A stretch of 64,000 nt of DNA from VAZQ01 sp035263865. GTDB taxonomy: Bacteria > Pseudomonadota > Alphaproteobacteria > Rhizobiales > Xanthobacteraceae. Numbering within the stretch: the stretch's first letter is position 1; every line of letters begins with the position of its first letter. The notes below the pieces were generated by a model. The model ran no database searches, was not told the DNA's origin, and saw nothing but the letters and a program-made list of their open reading frames with translations. Positions 26,544-35,050 of this stretch are shown in pieces. Where the stretch lies: NCBI GenBank assembly GCA_035263865.1, contig DATFQX010000016.1:7016-71015 (forward strand), given 5' to 3'. Position numbers and translations under genes: made by a program.

Positions 26544-26628
26544 TGCCGATGTTCCGAGATCAGGCGCCCGGCGCGCGACCGGCTTCGTCCGAGAGGCAGG
26601 AGATGGCTGGCGAATAGGCATTTTCGTA

Positions 26629-26668
26629 CCCCCTCCTCACCCCTCCCCCGCAAGCGGGAGAGGGAGCA
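26629..26668. repeat. C/G-tract palindromic repeat upstream of divK
   Basis: CCCTCCCCCGC facing GCGGGAGAGGG (26641-26664), preceded by CCCCCTCCTCACC. Same style as the elements at 3100-3218 and 4304-4328. Confidence 0.55.
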
Positions 26669-26755
26669 GACCGAGCCCCATGCTCGCACCGAGTCCATCG
26701 GGGCGACGTCTGCTCTAGTTCCCAGACGTTACGGAAACGCAAACGCATCGGAACC

Positions 26756-27202
26756 TCAGGCCGGCGTGACTGGCGTGACGTCCATGGTGCGGCGACTGAG
26801 CGCGATATTGAAGGTATATCCGCCGAACAGATCGACCATGGTGATGAAAATGAGCAGGAAGGCCGCCTCCCAGCGCGGGCCGCTGCCGATCAGGTGCGGC
26901 TTGCCGAAAACCGCGATCAGCACCACCGCTAGCGGGAGGAGCGAGGCCATCCCATCGATCACGCCCACGAATCGGCCGGTGGCCGAGGGCAGCGCGAAGG
27001 GAATCGAAATGAGCTGAAACGTCAGATAGACGGCGACAAGCCATGCCATGTTGAATCCGAGCCGCTCTGGCGTGAACAGGCCAACGGTCCCTTCCAGGCT
27101 CCTGAACGAGCCGGCGAACCAGAAAAAATAGACCTCCCACAGCGCCAGCCCTACTGCGAACAGGACGCTCAGTCCGGCAACCGATAGACGGCCCTGGCGC
27201 AT
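26756..27202 (-). CDS. four-helix membrane protein, function unknown
   Basis: The 148-residue protein has four predicted transmembrane helices: LSVLFAVGLALWEVYFFWF, MAWLVAVYLTFQLISIPF, MASLLPLAVVLIAVFG and AAFLLIFITMVDLFGGYTF. No conserved motif that I recognise is visible. The ATG has an excellent ribosome binding site (GGGGAGG, five bases upstream). It reads in the same direction as divK but is separated from it by more than 200 bases containing a palindromic repeat. Confidence 0.75.
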   Translation of the reverse strand: MRQGRLSVAGLSVLFAVGLALWEVYFFWFAGSFRSLEGTVGLFTPERLGFNMAWLVAVYLTFQLISIPFALPSATGRFVGVIDGMASLLPLAVVLIAVFGKPHLIGSGPRWEAAFLLIFITMVDLFGGYTFNIALSRRTMDVTPVTPA

Positions 27203-27351
27203 AGTAGCCTCCCCTGTGCGAATCGAGCCGCCTCACCTAGCCGAGATGCCGGCCGCGCGTCGAGGACCTCGGCCGCGCCGGACGATCTTGATTTGCAGTG
27301 CGCAACCAGGGTTGTCTCGGCGCCACGCCCATGCGGGCTGGGGAGATCGCG

Positions 27352-27664
27352 ATGGCAGACAAGCCCTGGTCGATGGGCCCTCAGAATCAACGGGCAGCAG
27401 CGGAAAGGCTCGCCATCGCAGCGCTCGCCTTCATCGCGGAGGAGCCCGAGCGGCTTGGCCGTTTCCTGGCGCTCACCGGAATTGGCCCAGAATCCATCCG
27501 CACGGCCGCCCACGAGCCGCAATTCCTACTCGGGGTGCTCGATCATGGCTGGCGAGGAGCCGCTTCTCCTTACTTTTGCCGCGGAAAACTCGATCGCGCC
27601 GAGCGCGGTCATGGAAGCGCGTGGTACCATCGCCGGACGCCGTTGGGAGCGCGACACGCCGTGA
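27352..27664 (+). pseudogene. DUF3572 family protein, frameshifted
   Basis: From ATG 27352 (GGGAG upstream) the first frame reads MADKPWSMGPQNQ through RFLALTGIGPESIRTAAHEP to GVLDH at 27546, clearly the N-terminal two-thirds of a DUF3572 protein. The family's continuation, MAGEEPLLLTFAAENS, lies in the next frame (27545-27664, ending TGA). Joining the two needs about two extra bases at the CATGGCT junction; a CATATGGCT to CATGGCT loss would explain it. Intact, the protein would be about 104 residues. DUF3572 genes usually precede dinB, as here (23-base gap). Function is unknown. The shift may be a real mutation or a sequencing error. Confidence 0.78.
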
Positions 27665-27686
27665 GGCGTTGTCGCAGCACGGCGCG

Positions 27687-28970
27687 ATGCCGCAACAAGC
27701 GAGAGGACGATTGCCGGGCTTCTGCCGCGATTGCCGCCGCGATCTACCGGAGCAGGTCGGCCGTTGCTCCGCCTGCGGCTCGCCGCGCCTGTTGCGCCAT
27801 CCGGACATCGATACGCTCGCCATCGCTCACGTCGATTGCGACGCCTTCTATGCCGCCATCGAAAAGCGCGACAATCCGAGCCTTGCCGACAAGCCGGTGA
27901 TCGTGGGCGGCGGCCACCGCGGCGTCGTGCTCACTGCCTGCTATGTCACGCGGACGTTCGGCGTTCGATCGGCCATGCCCATGTTCGAGGCGCGGCGGCT
28001 ATGCCCGCAAGCCACGGTGGTGCGGCCGAACATGGACAAATACGCGCGCGTGGGGCGCGAGGTGCGCGAACTTATGTTCAAGCTCACGCCGCTGGTCGAG
28101 CCGGTGTCCATCGACGAGGCCTTCATGGACCTTTCGGGCACGGCGCGGCTACACGGGATGTGTCCCGCCAAGGCGCTTGCCGGCTTCGCCGCCGAGGTGG
28201 AGCACGCACTCGGCATTACCGTGTCGATCGGGCTCTCCGCGAACAAGTTCTTGGCCAAGATCGCCTCCGATCTCGATAAACCGCGCGGCTTTGCGGTGCT
28301 CGGCAGCACCGAGGCAGCCGCTTTCCTGGCGCCGCGACCGGTGACGGTGATCTTCGGCGTCGGCAAGATCGCCGAAGAGCGCCTCTTGCGCGACGGCCTG
28401 CGCAGCATCGGCGATTTGCAGCGCGCCGGCGAGAGGGGCTTGCTGCGCCGCTACGGCGCCGAGGGCGTGCGGCTGTTTCGGCTGGCACACGGGCTCGACG
28501 ACCGCCCGGTGCGAGCGGAGCGCGAGGCCAAAAGCATTTCGGCGGAAACCACCTTCGACCGCGACATCGCCGATTTTCGCCCGCTCGAGCTGCGGCTGTG
28601 GCGGCTTGCCGAAAAAGTCTCCTCGCGGCTCAAAGCCAGTGGGCTTGCCGGCTCGACCGTGACGCTGAAGCTCAAGAGCGCCGATTTCCGCATTCGCACC
28701 CGGGCGCAGTCGCTCGCGCACCCGACGCAGCTCGCGTCGCGCATCTTCGCCGTGGGGCGCGAGCTCCTCGCGCGGGAAACGGACGGCACGATGTTTCGAC
28801 TCATCGGCATTGGGTTGTCGGGCCTGTGCGATACCGATGGCGCCGATTTCGCCGATCTCATCAATCGCCGCACTGCCGGCGCCGAGCAGGCCATGGACAA
28901 GCTGCGGGAGAGGTTCGGCGAAGAAGCCGTGGTGAAGGGATTGGCCCTCGAGGGCGGCGGGGACGAGTGA
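27687..28970 (+). CDS. dinB: DNA polymerase IV
   Basis: DinB is a Y-family translesion DNA polymerase. The 427-residue product has the palm motifs HVDCDAFYAAIEKRDNP and VSIDEAFMDLSG (catalytic acidic residues). YVTRTFGVRSAMP follows, then a helix-hairpin-helix region (IFGVGKIAEERLLRDGL) and a C-terminal little-finger domain. An N-terminal four-cysteine knuckle (CRDC then CSAC, residues 13-34) is a feature of alphaproteobacterial DinB. I chose the ATG at 27687, just after the DUF3572 gene, since an upstream reading in the same frame (to 27216) overlaps that gene and has no family similarity. DUF3572-dinB is probably an operon. Confidence 0.94.
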   Translation: MPQQARGRLPGFCRDCRRDLPEQVGRCSACGSPRLLRHPDIDTLAIAHVDCDAFYAAIEKRDNPSLADKPVIVGGGHRGVVLTACYVTRTFGVRSAMPMFEARRLCPQATVVRPNMDKYARVGREVRELMFKLTPLVEPVSIDEAFMDLSGTARLHGMCPAKALAGFAAEVEHALGITVSIGLSANKFLAKIASDLDKPRGFAVLGSTEAAAFLAPRPVTVIFGVGKIAEERLLRDGLRSIGDLQRAGERGLLRRYGAEGVRLFRLAHGLDDRPVRAEREAKSISAETTFDRDIADFRPLELRLWRLAEKVSSRLKASGLAGSTVTLKLKSADFRIRTRAQSLAHPTQLASRIFAVGRELLARETDGTMFRLIGIGLSGLCDTDGADFADLINRRTAGAEQAMDKLRERFGEEAVVKGLALEGGGDE

Positions 28971-29047
28971 GCTCGCGCTGGACGAAAGCCGCGCGGGTGG
29001 TGTTAGACTTCGGTCAATCAACGATAAGCGAAGCGGGAGGTCCGACG

Positions 29048-29998
29048 ATGCGACCAACGACTATGATCGGCACCCTCGCCTGCGCCGCAATGGTGGGAAT
29101 GATGAGCGCCGCACCAGCCCAGACCGCTTTGAAGGTCATCGTTTTCCCGGGCCTCTCGAACTTTTCAATCTATGCGGCCCAACACAAAAACCTATTCGCC
29201 AAGCACCATCTCGCAATCGAACTGATATACACCCCAAACTCCACCGTTCTGCGGGAGGGGTTAGCCAAGGGCGATTATCAGATCGCGCATGCCGGGGTCG
29301 ACAATTCAGTGGCAATGGTCGAGCTCGCCAAGGCGGATGCGATCATCGTCGCCGGCGGCGACAACGGCTTTAATCACATCTTCGTCCAGCCGGAGATCAA
29401 TGCCTACACCGATCTCCGCGGCACCCTGCTGCTCTGCAAGGTGCTCAAGGATAACGGCCTCAACAAAAGCGACTACGTGATCAAGCCAGTCGGCGCGACG
29501 ATCGCGCGGCTCGAGGCCATGACGAAGGACAAGGCCAACGCGGCCGCCGGCGTGCTCAATCCGCCGTTTACATTTCTTGCCCGCGACGCGGGCTTGAAGG
29601 ACATGGGCGCGACAGCAAAGGCGATCGGCGCTTATCAATCCGATGGTGTGGTCGTCATGCGGGACTGGGCGAGAGCCAATAGCGACACGCTCGTGCGCTA
29701 CCTCAGCGCGCTGATCGAAGGCCGCCGCTGGGCGCTCGATCCTGCCAACAAAGAGCAAGCGATTGCGCTGCTCGCGGAAAGGCTCAAGCTCACGCCCCAG
29801 ATCGCGGCACAAGCCTATGCCGTTGCGACCGATCCCGTCGAAGGGATGGCCAAGGACGCACAACTCGACATGGCTGGTTTCAGGAAGGTCCTCAAGCTGC
29901 GCGCGGAAATCGAGGACCAATGGGGCGGCAATGCGCCACCGCCCGACAAATATTTGGACCTGTCGTATTACGAACGGGCGCTGTCGGCGATCCGCTGA
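29048..29998 (+). CDS. ABC-type substrate-binding protein (SsuA/THI5-like), apparent internal deletion
   Basis: A periplasmic binding protein of the NMT1/THI5-SsuA type, which delivers small solutes (sulfonates, pyrimidine precursors and others) to an ABC importer. It has a signal peptide (residues 1-25, cleavage after APA), then LKVIVFPGLSNFSIYAAQ at the N-terminus. Other family segments are LAKGDYQIAHAGVDNSVAM and ALDPANKEQAIALLAERLKL. A GGGAGG site precedes the ATG. Between DLRG (about residue 124) and LLLCKVLKDNGL, relatives have roughly 14 extra residues (of the type KTVVVDAPNTA), so an in-frame deletion is likely and may affect ligand binding. No permease or ATPase gene is nearby, so it is an orphan receptor. 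The ligand is unknown. Confidence 0.8.
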   Translation: MRPTTMIGTLACAAMVGMMSAAPAQTALKVIVFPGLSNFSIYAAQHKNLFAKHHLAIELIYTPNSTVLREGLAKGDYQIAHAGVDNSVAMVELAKADAIIVAGGDNGFNHIFVQPEINAYTDLRGTLLLCKVLKDNGLNKSDYVIKPVGATIARLEAMTKDKANAAAGVLNPPFTFLARDAGLKDMGATAKAIGAYQSDGVVVMRDWARANSDTLVRYLSALIEGRRWALDPANKEQAIALLAERLKLTPQIAAQAYAVATDPVEGMAKDAQLDMAGFRKVLKLRAEIEDQWGGNAPPPDKYLDLSYYERALSAIR

Positions 29999-30056
29999 TC
30001 AGCATTTTTGAATGTATCACGCGCGAGAGCGGCCGGCCATCCGGCACTAGCGGCCG

Positions 30057-30908
30057 TCACTTGCAGGGGGTGCTGTTGCGCAGTTCGATCGAGGTCAGCT
30101 CGCCGCTGATCGCGAAGTCGTTGTAATCGAGCATCAGCGCGCGCGAGACGCCGTTCTCGTAGACTTCGAATCTGATCGAATAGATCGGCGCCTGGTCATC
30201 CCTGGCGGTTCTATCGAAATAGCTGACCGTGACCGGCCAACGCTTGAGTGCGGCAAGCGCCGGCTCGCGCGCCGCCGCATCGGTCGGCACCCGTTCGTTC
30301 GGCGCGATCGCGGGGCCGATCACGGTGAGCGTGTTGTAGACCTTCTCGCCTTTTTCCGATCCGTCGTAGACCGGAAGCTCCAGGATATTCTTGTCTTCAT
30401 GCGCGGCCTCGATGATGCGGCGCATGTGATCGGTCGGGAATACCGTCCCCGCCTGGACATCGAACGTCTTGGCGGCGGGCTCCTTCAGGCTGACGGCGAC
30501 TTTGTCGCGCTGGCGCTCGGCTTGGCCGTCGACGGAATCGATCAGCGTCTCATTGACGTAGTTCTGCGATTTGAAGATGAAGTTCTTCGACGCGCCGTCT
30601 TCCCATGTGGTCGAACGCAGGTCGCTGAGCGTAACCTTGCCCTCCCCGTTGTCGAGTTCTGAGACCTGACGGAATTGCAGCGCGTACCCGTCGCAGGAAT
30701 TGCCGGAGAAGTCGTAGAGGATTCGCCCACGCGCGGCCACCGCGGGGGAATTGCCACGCGTGTGCGCGAGCTTGAGTTCATAGATCGCGCGATGGGAGGC
30801 GAGCCCGCTTGCCGACGTCAACGCCGCTACGCGCTGCGCGGCAAAACCGCCAATCACAGCTGCCGTCGCCAGCAGAGCGGCCACTATGGATTTGCGCAAG
30901 GTCGTCAT
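30057..30908 (-). CDS. eipB: cell envelope integrity protein EipB (DUF1849)
   Basis: EipB is a periplasmic beta-spiral protein conserved in Hyphomicrobiales and needed for envelope stability in Brucella. The 283-residue product has an N-terminal signal sequence (SIVAALLATAAVIGGFAAQ), then SHRAIYELKLAHTRG, RILYDFSGNSCDGYALQFRQ, LSDLRSTTWEDG and the FPTDHMRRIIEAA region, all typical of DUF1849. Two cysteines, in GNSCDGY and at the C-terminus (STPCK), match the conserved disulfide pair. The start at 30908 gives the signal peptide; an upstream in-frame extension to 31043 lacks similarity. It is monocistronic and divergent from the RidA gene. Confidence 0.9.
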   Translation of the reverse strand: MTTLRKSIVAALLATAAVIGGFAAQRVAALTSASGLASHRAIYELKLAHTRGNSPAVAARGRILYDFSGNSCDGYALQFRQVSELDNGEGKVTLSDLRSTTWEDGASKNFIFKSQNYVNETLIDSVDGQAERQRDKVAVSLKEPAAKTFDVQAGTVFPTDHMRRIIEAAHEDKNILELPVYDGSEKGEKVYNTLTVIGPAIAPNERVPTDAAAREPALAALKRWPVTVSYFDRTARDDQAPIYSIRFEVYENGVSRALMLDYNDFAISGELTSIELRNSTPCK

Positions 30909-31072
30909 TGCAATCCGTCTCCGCCCGGCTTGCGGCGCAACATAGGGATGCCGTTCGCCTCCTGCAACCATAGCACTGCGCTCCGGACACGTCCGACCCG
31001 CGCGGGCGACGCTTGCATGCGCGCGGCCAATCGGCCAAGACAAGCCATCCGACGAACGCGCAGGAGGACGTC

Positions 31073-31540
31073 ATGGCCGGAGCGGTCGACAAAAAGCTTG
31101 CCGAACTCGGCATTGCGCTGCCCACGCCGGCAAGCCCCGTCGCCAACTACATTCCATTCGTGCGCGTCGGCGCGCTGCTGTTCGTCTCGGGTCAGATCTG
31201 CCTCGATGCAGGCGGCAAGCTCGTCGCCAAAGGTAAGCTCGGCAGCGGCGTATCACTCGAGGACGGCCAAAAAGCGGCACGCGCCTGCGGGATCAACGTG
31301 CTGGCACAGGTCAAGGCGGCGCTCGGCGATCTCGACAAGATCAAGCAAGTGGTCCGCTTGGGCGGCTTCATCAATTCCGATCCTGCCTTCCTCGACGGCC
31401 CGAAAGTAATGAATGGCGCCTCCGATCTCATGGTGGCGGTGTTCGCCGACAAGGGCCGGCATGCGCGAACCACGGTCGGGGTCGCGGTGCTACCCGGAGA
31501 TGCCGCGGTCGAGGTTGAAGGCGTCTTTGAGGTCGCTTGA
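31073..31540 (+). CDS. RidA family protein (YjgF/YER057c/UK114)
   Basis: RidA-type proteins hydrolyse reactive enamine/imine intermediates, but this 155-residue subgroup is more divergent than RidA itself. The core shows GALLFVSGQICLDAGGKLV, ACGINVLAQVKAALGDLDKI and the C-terminal TVGVAVLPGDAAVEVEGVFEV. The Arg that binds the carboxylate in RidA is probably the one in HARTTVGVA. The ATG at 31073 has AGGAGG upstream. A GDPD gene follows 52 bases downstream on the same strand. Confidence 0.88.
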   Translation: MAGAVDKKLAELGIALPTPASPVANYIPFVRVGALLFVSGQICLDAGGKLVAKGKLGSGVSLEDGQKAARACGINVLAQVKAALGDLDKIKQVVRLGGFINSDPAFLDGPKVMNGASDLMVAVFADKGRHARTTVGVAVLPGDAAVEVEGVFEVA

Positions 31541-31592
31541 CGCGCTAGAGGCGTGCTTCGCGCTACAGCGCGTCCGGAACACGCGTAAGGCA

Positions 31593-32327
31593 ATGGCCGA
31601 TCTTGATTGGCTGAGCGCCCGACCGCTGGCGCACCGGGGTCTGCACGATGAGCAAAACGGCATCATCGAGAACACCCAATCGGCATTTGCGGCCGCAGTC
31701 GCTGCGCGCTACGGCATCGAATGCGACTTGCAGATCAGCGGCGACGGCGAGGCCATGGTCTACCATGACGACGTGCTCGGGCGGCTGAGCGACGGCAAGG
31801 GCCGCCTGGACGCCATGATCGCCGCCGAACTCAAGCGCGTCGCCTTCAAGGCAACCGCCGATCGTATGATGACGCTTGGCGACTTGTGCGACTTCGTGGC
31901 CGGCCGGGCGACGCTGCTCCTCGAATTGAAGAGCCCTCGTGGCGACGATCGCCGGCTTGCCGCGCGCGCCGCCAAAGTGCTCTCCGGCTATGGCGGACAG
32001 GCCGCGGCGATGTCGTTTAATCCCGCGCAGATCGCCGATCTGCGCGCAATCGCGCCGCGTTTGACGCGCGGGATTGCCGTGCGAACCCCCGCAGGGGCAA
32101 AGGTTATGGCCTCGCCGAGGCGCGCGCTCGCCGGTCTCCTGCAAGCGCCGCGTGCGCGACCGCAATTCCTTGCGTATTCGATCGCCAATCTGCCCGCGCT
32201 GGTGCCCACCCTCGCGCGAAATCTGTTCGGTCTTCCGGTGCTCGCCTGGACCGTGCGCAGCACGGATGACCAGCGTAAGGCCGCGCGCTACGCCGACCAG
32301 ATGATCTTCGAAGGATTTCGGCCGTAA
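31593..32327 (+). CDS. glycerophosphodiester phosphodiesterase
   Basis: The 244-residue protein is a TIM-barrel GDPD enzyme that cleaves glycerophosphodiesters to glycerol-3-phosphate and an alcohol. The N-terminus holds PLAHRGLH (catalytic His), IENTQSAFAAAV and the GIECDLQISGDG segment (metal ligand Glu). Next come MVYHDDVLGRL (second catalytic His) and LLELKSP. WTVRSTDDQRKA near the end is typical. No signal peptide is present, so it is cytoplasmic. It lies 52 bases after the RidA-family gene and six bases before the acyltransferase gene, so these three probably form one operon. Confidence 0.9.
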   Translation: MADLDWLSARPLAHRGLHDEQNGIIENTQSAFAAAVAARYGIECDLQISGDGEAMVYHDDVLGRLSDGKGRLDAMIAAELKRVAFKATADRMMTLGDLCDFVAGRATLLLELKSPRGDDRRLAARAAKVLSGYGGQAAAMSFNPAQIADLRAIAPRLTRGIAVRTPAGAKVMASPRRALAGLLQAPRARPQFLAYSIANLPALVPTLARNLFGLPVLAWTVRSTDDQRKAARYADQMIFEGFRP

Positions 32328-32333
32328 ACTTGC

Positions 32334-33587
32334 ATGGCAGCGTCCGAGACAAGGCCCATGATCGAATTGACCCTGCGGGTGGCTAATTCCATTACCGAGG
32401 TCGCAGCGCAGGCCTGGGACGCTTGCGCCAATTCCGCGGCATCGGAGAGTGGAAACGGGCCGGTATCGGCGATCTGCGCGCCCACAGCCGAAGTCCAAGC
32501 TTCCGTCTTAGGAGATCGATACAACCCGTTCATTTCCCACGGTTTCCTGTCCGCACTCGAGTTGTCACAATCGGTCCGCCCGCGCACCGGCTGGCAGCCG
32601 ATGCACCTCCTCGCCGAAGATGCGCAGGGCCAGCTGTTCGGCGCCGTCCCCTGCTACGTGAAATCGCATTCGCGCGGCGAATATGTCTTCGACCATGGAT
32701 GGGCGGACGCATATGAGCGCGCCGGGGGCCGCTATTATCCCAAGCTTCAAGTATCCGTACCCTTCACGCCCGCCACCGGCCGCAGGCTGCTCGCGCGGCC
32801 GGGCCCGCAAGCGGATGCCGTGTGCGCGCACCTCGCCGATGCGCTCGCTGATGTGTGCCGGCGCTGCGGCGCCTCCTCGGTTCACGTCACCTTCCCGACC
32901 GAAGCGGAATGGGAGCTTTTAGGCGCGCGCGGCTACCTCAAGCGCACGCACCAGCAATTCCACTGGGAGAACGCCGGCTACACGAGCTTCGATGCGTTTC
33001 TCGCGGCGCTCGCCTCGCGCAAGCGCAAGACCATCCGACGCGAACGCGAGGACGCGCTCGCGGCCGGAATCAGGGTGCATTGGCTGACCGGCACCGACCT
33101 CACCGAAAGCGTGTGGGACGCGTTTTTCGGCTTCTACATGGAAACCGGCTCGCGCAAATGGGGCCGGCCCTATCTGACGCGCGAGTTCTATTCTCTGGTG
33201 GGCGAGAAGATGCGCGATCAGATCCTCTTGGTGATGGCCAAGCGCAACCGGCGCTGGATTGCCGGCGCCATCAACTTCATCGGCTGCGACACGTTGTTCG
33301 GCCGTCATTGGGGCGCGAGTGAGTACCACCCGTTTCTGCACTTCGAGCTCTGCTATTACCAGGCGATCCAATACGCCATCGAGCACAAGCTCGCCCGCGT
33401 CGAAGCAGGCGCCCAAGGCGAGCACAAGATTGCGCGCGGCTATCTGCCGACCACGACCTATTCGGCGCACTACATCGTCGATCCGGGGTTACGGCGCGCG
33501 ATTGAGGATTTCCTCAAGCGCGAGCGCGTCTATGTGGCGGCGGCGGGCGCGGAGCTCGCGGAGGCGGCGCCATTCCGCAAGGAGTGA
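32334..33587 (+). CDS. FemAB-like GNAT acyltransferase (DUF482)
   Basis: The 417-residue protein matches the DUF482/peptidogalycan-type FemAB-like family, which has two tandem GNAT folds and no proven substrate. Typical segments are YNPFISHGFLSALE, YVFDHGWADAYERAGGRYYPK, VTFPTEAEWELL, QQFHWENAGYTSFDAFLAAL and RKRKTIRRERE. GRHWGASEYHPFLHFELCYYQ and EAGAQGEHKIARGYLP follow. A second start (ATG 32358) would remove eight residues. The gene begins six bases after the GDPD stop. The role is probably acyl transfer; no substrate is indicated. Confidence 0.85.
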   Translation: MAASETRPMIELTLRVANSITEVAAQAWDACANSAASESGNGPVSAICAPTAEVQASVLGDRYNPFISHGFLSALELSQSVRPRTGWQPMHLLAEDAQGQLFGAVPCYVKSHSRGEYVFDHGWADAYERAGGRYYPKLQVSVPFTPATGRRLLARPGPQADAVCAHLADALADVCRRCGASSVHVTFPTEAEWELLGARGYLKRTHQQFHWENAGYTSFDAFLAALASRKRKTIRREREDALAAGIRVHWLTGTDLTESVWDAFFGFYMETGSRKWGRPYLTREFYSLVGEKMRDQILLVMAKRNRRWIAGAINFIGCDTLFGRHWGASEYHPFLHFELCYYQAIQYAIEHKLARVEAGAQGEHKIARGYLPTTTYSAHYIVDPGLRRAIEDFLKRERVYVAAAGAELAEAAPFRKE

Positions 33588-33636
33588 GGTGCCGTGATGT
33601 GGCGGAGAATGTCTGGGTCAGGAGATAGGAGAAATC

Positions 33637-34059
33637 ATGCCGGCATACGATCCCAACAATATCTTTGCCAAAATCCTGCGCGGCGAGTTGCCGTCTTACA
33701 AGATCTACGAGGACGACAAGGCGCTCGCCTTTCTCGACATCATGCCGCGCGCAAGCGGCCATGCCCTGGTACTGCCGAAGGCGTCTGCGCGAAATATCCT
33801 CGACGTGTCTCCCGACGACCTCGCCCACGTGATAAAAGTTGCGCAGAAGATCGCCAAGACCAGCGTCGAAGTGTTCGGCGCCGATGGCGTTACCATTCAG
33901 CAGTTCAACGAGAGCGCCGGCGGGCAAGTGGTGTTCCACCTGCATGTCCACGTCATTCCCCGCAAGGCCGGGGTCGCGCTCAAGCCGCCGGCCAGCGTGA
34001 AGGAGGCGCCAGAAGTGCTCGCCGATCAGGCCAAGCAGCTTTCCGCCGCGCTGCGGTGA
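33637..34059 (+). CDS. HIT family hydrolase (Hint-like)
   Basis: HIT proteins hydrolyse nucleoside phosphoramidates and related AMP esters. The 140-residue product carries the histidine triad as His101, His103 and His105 in HLHVHVIP, with His105 as the nucleophile by family knowledge. The N-terminal CxxC zinc motif of some members is absent. IYEDDKALAFLDIMPRASGH and QQFNESAGGQVVFH are typical. GGAG lies upstream of the ATG. It converges with the MBL-fold gene, ending seven bases from it. Confidence 0.93.
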   Translation: MPAYDPNNIFAKILRGELPSYKIYEDDKALAFLDIMPRASGHALVLPKASARNILDVSPDDLAHVIKVAQKIAKTSVEVFGADGVTIQQFNESAGGQVVFHLHVHVIPRKAGVALKPPASVKEAPEVLADQAKQLSAALR

Positions 34060-34065
34060 TGCCAC

Positions 34066-34896
34066 TCACCGCTGCTCCGCCGTGCCATCGCCCTGAACCA
34101 TGGTGATGTAGCGCGCGATCGAGCGCATCACGGCATCCTTGCCGCCGCGCGGGATGACGCGGTCGAACCAGGCGCCATAGATCACGTCGAACGAAAATGG
34201 CTCGAGGATTGCGCCGATGCGCGCTACCGCGGGCGCCGAGAGGGGAATGAGATTGGGATAGCTGCGCATGAAGCTCACGTGCTTGCGGTCGGGGATGAGC
34301 TGCACGATATCGCCGCTCAAGAGCGCGCCACGCCCCTGCCCGCCTCCCACCCAATGCAGCACCGTGCCGCCGGCAAAATGCCCGCCGCAGCGGATGAGCG
34401 TGATGCCAGGCGCAAGCTGCAGCGTGTCACCCTCCCACAGCTTGATCACCGGATCGGGCCGCATGATCCACTGCCGGTCGGCGGCGGGCAGGTAAATGGG
34501 AATGCCGCCAAAGGCGCGGCTCCATTCCACCATGCTGCTGTAATAGTGCGGGTGTGAGATGGCGATGGCGGAAAGCCCGCCAAGACCCTTCACCAGCTCG
34601 ACGGTTGCGGCATCGATGAAGGAGATGCAGTCCCACAGGATGTTTCCATCACCCGCACGCAGAATGAGCGCGCGCTGGCCGATGGCGAATTGCGGCTCCG
34701 TGCCGACCCCGATCAGGCCCGGCTCGTGCTGCTGGTAACAGTTGAAGTGGCGCGGCGCGAGTTCATCGAGCGTGGTCCACTTCTGCCCGCCCGGCGGAAC
34801 GTATTGGCGCTCGTCCTGACAGATCGGACAGGAGGGTGGCGGCGCTTGCGAGGGCGTAAACTGGCTGCCGCAGGTCGCGCAGATGAAGGCGGGCAT
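34066..34896 (-). CDS. MBL-fold protein with N-terminal zinc ribbon and altered metal motif
   Basis: The 276-residue protein starts with a zinc-ribbon-like pair (CATC, residues 6-9; CPIC, about 23-26) followed by a metallo-beta-lactamase fold. In canonical members the active site is HxHxDH; here it reads HPHYYSSM, keeping the first two His but lacking Asp and the last His. CGGHFAGGTVLHW and LLSGDIVQLIPDR resemble later metal-binding loops. The altered motif suggests a different metal state or no hydrolase activity. I chose ATG 34896; a GTG at 34908 would add four residues. It converges with the HIT gene. Function is unknown. Confidence 0.82.
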   Translation of the reverse strand: MPAFICATCGSQFTPSQAPPPSCPICQDERQYVPPGGQKWTTLDELAPRHFNCYQQHEPGLIGVGTEPQFAIGQRALILRAGDGNILWDCISFIDAATVELVKGLGGLSAIAISHPHYYSSMVEWSRAFGGIPIYLPAADRQWIMRPDPVIKLWEGDTLQLAPGITLIRCGGHFAGGTVLHWVGGGQGRGALLSGDIVQLIPDRKHVSFMRSYPNLIPLSAPAVARIGAILEPFSFDVIYGAWFDRVIPRGGKDAVMRSIARYITMVQGDGTAEQR

Positions 34897-35050
34897 CACA
34901 CGACCCACAGGCGTTAGGAGGCAGCATCGCCCGGCAGGCGCACGGCGCGGGACTTACTCACGCACCTATCGTTACGTTCGAGCGCGGCTACGCGTGGACT
35001 TGTTTTGGAAAGTATCAGCCTCGGCAGAAAGCCGATCAAGGGCTACGAGA

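Noticed and set aside
27216..27686. Upstream extension of the dinB frame
   Set aside because: It overlaps the DUF3572 gene and lacks DinB similarity; the ATG at 27687 gives the family N-terminus.
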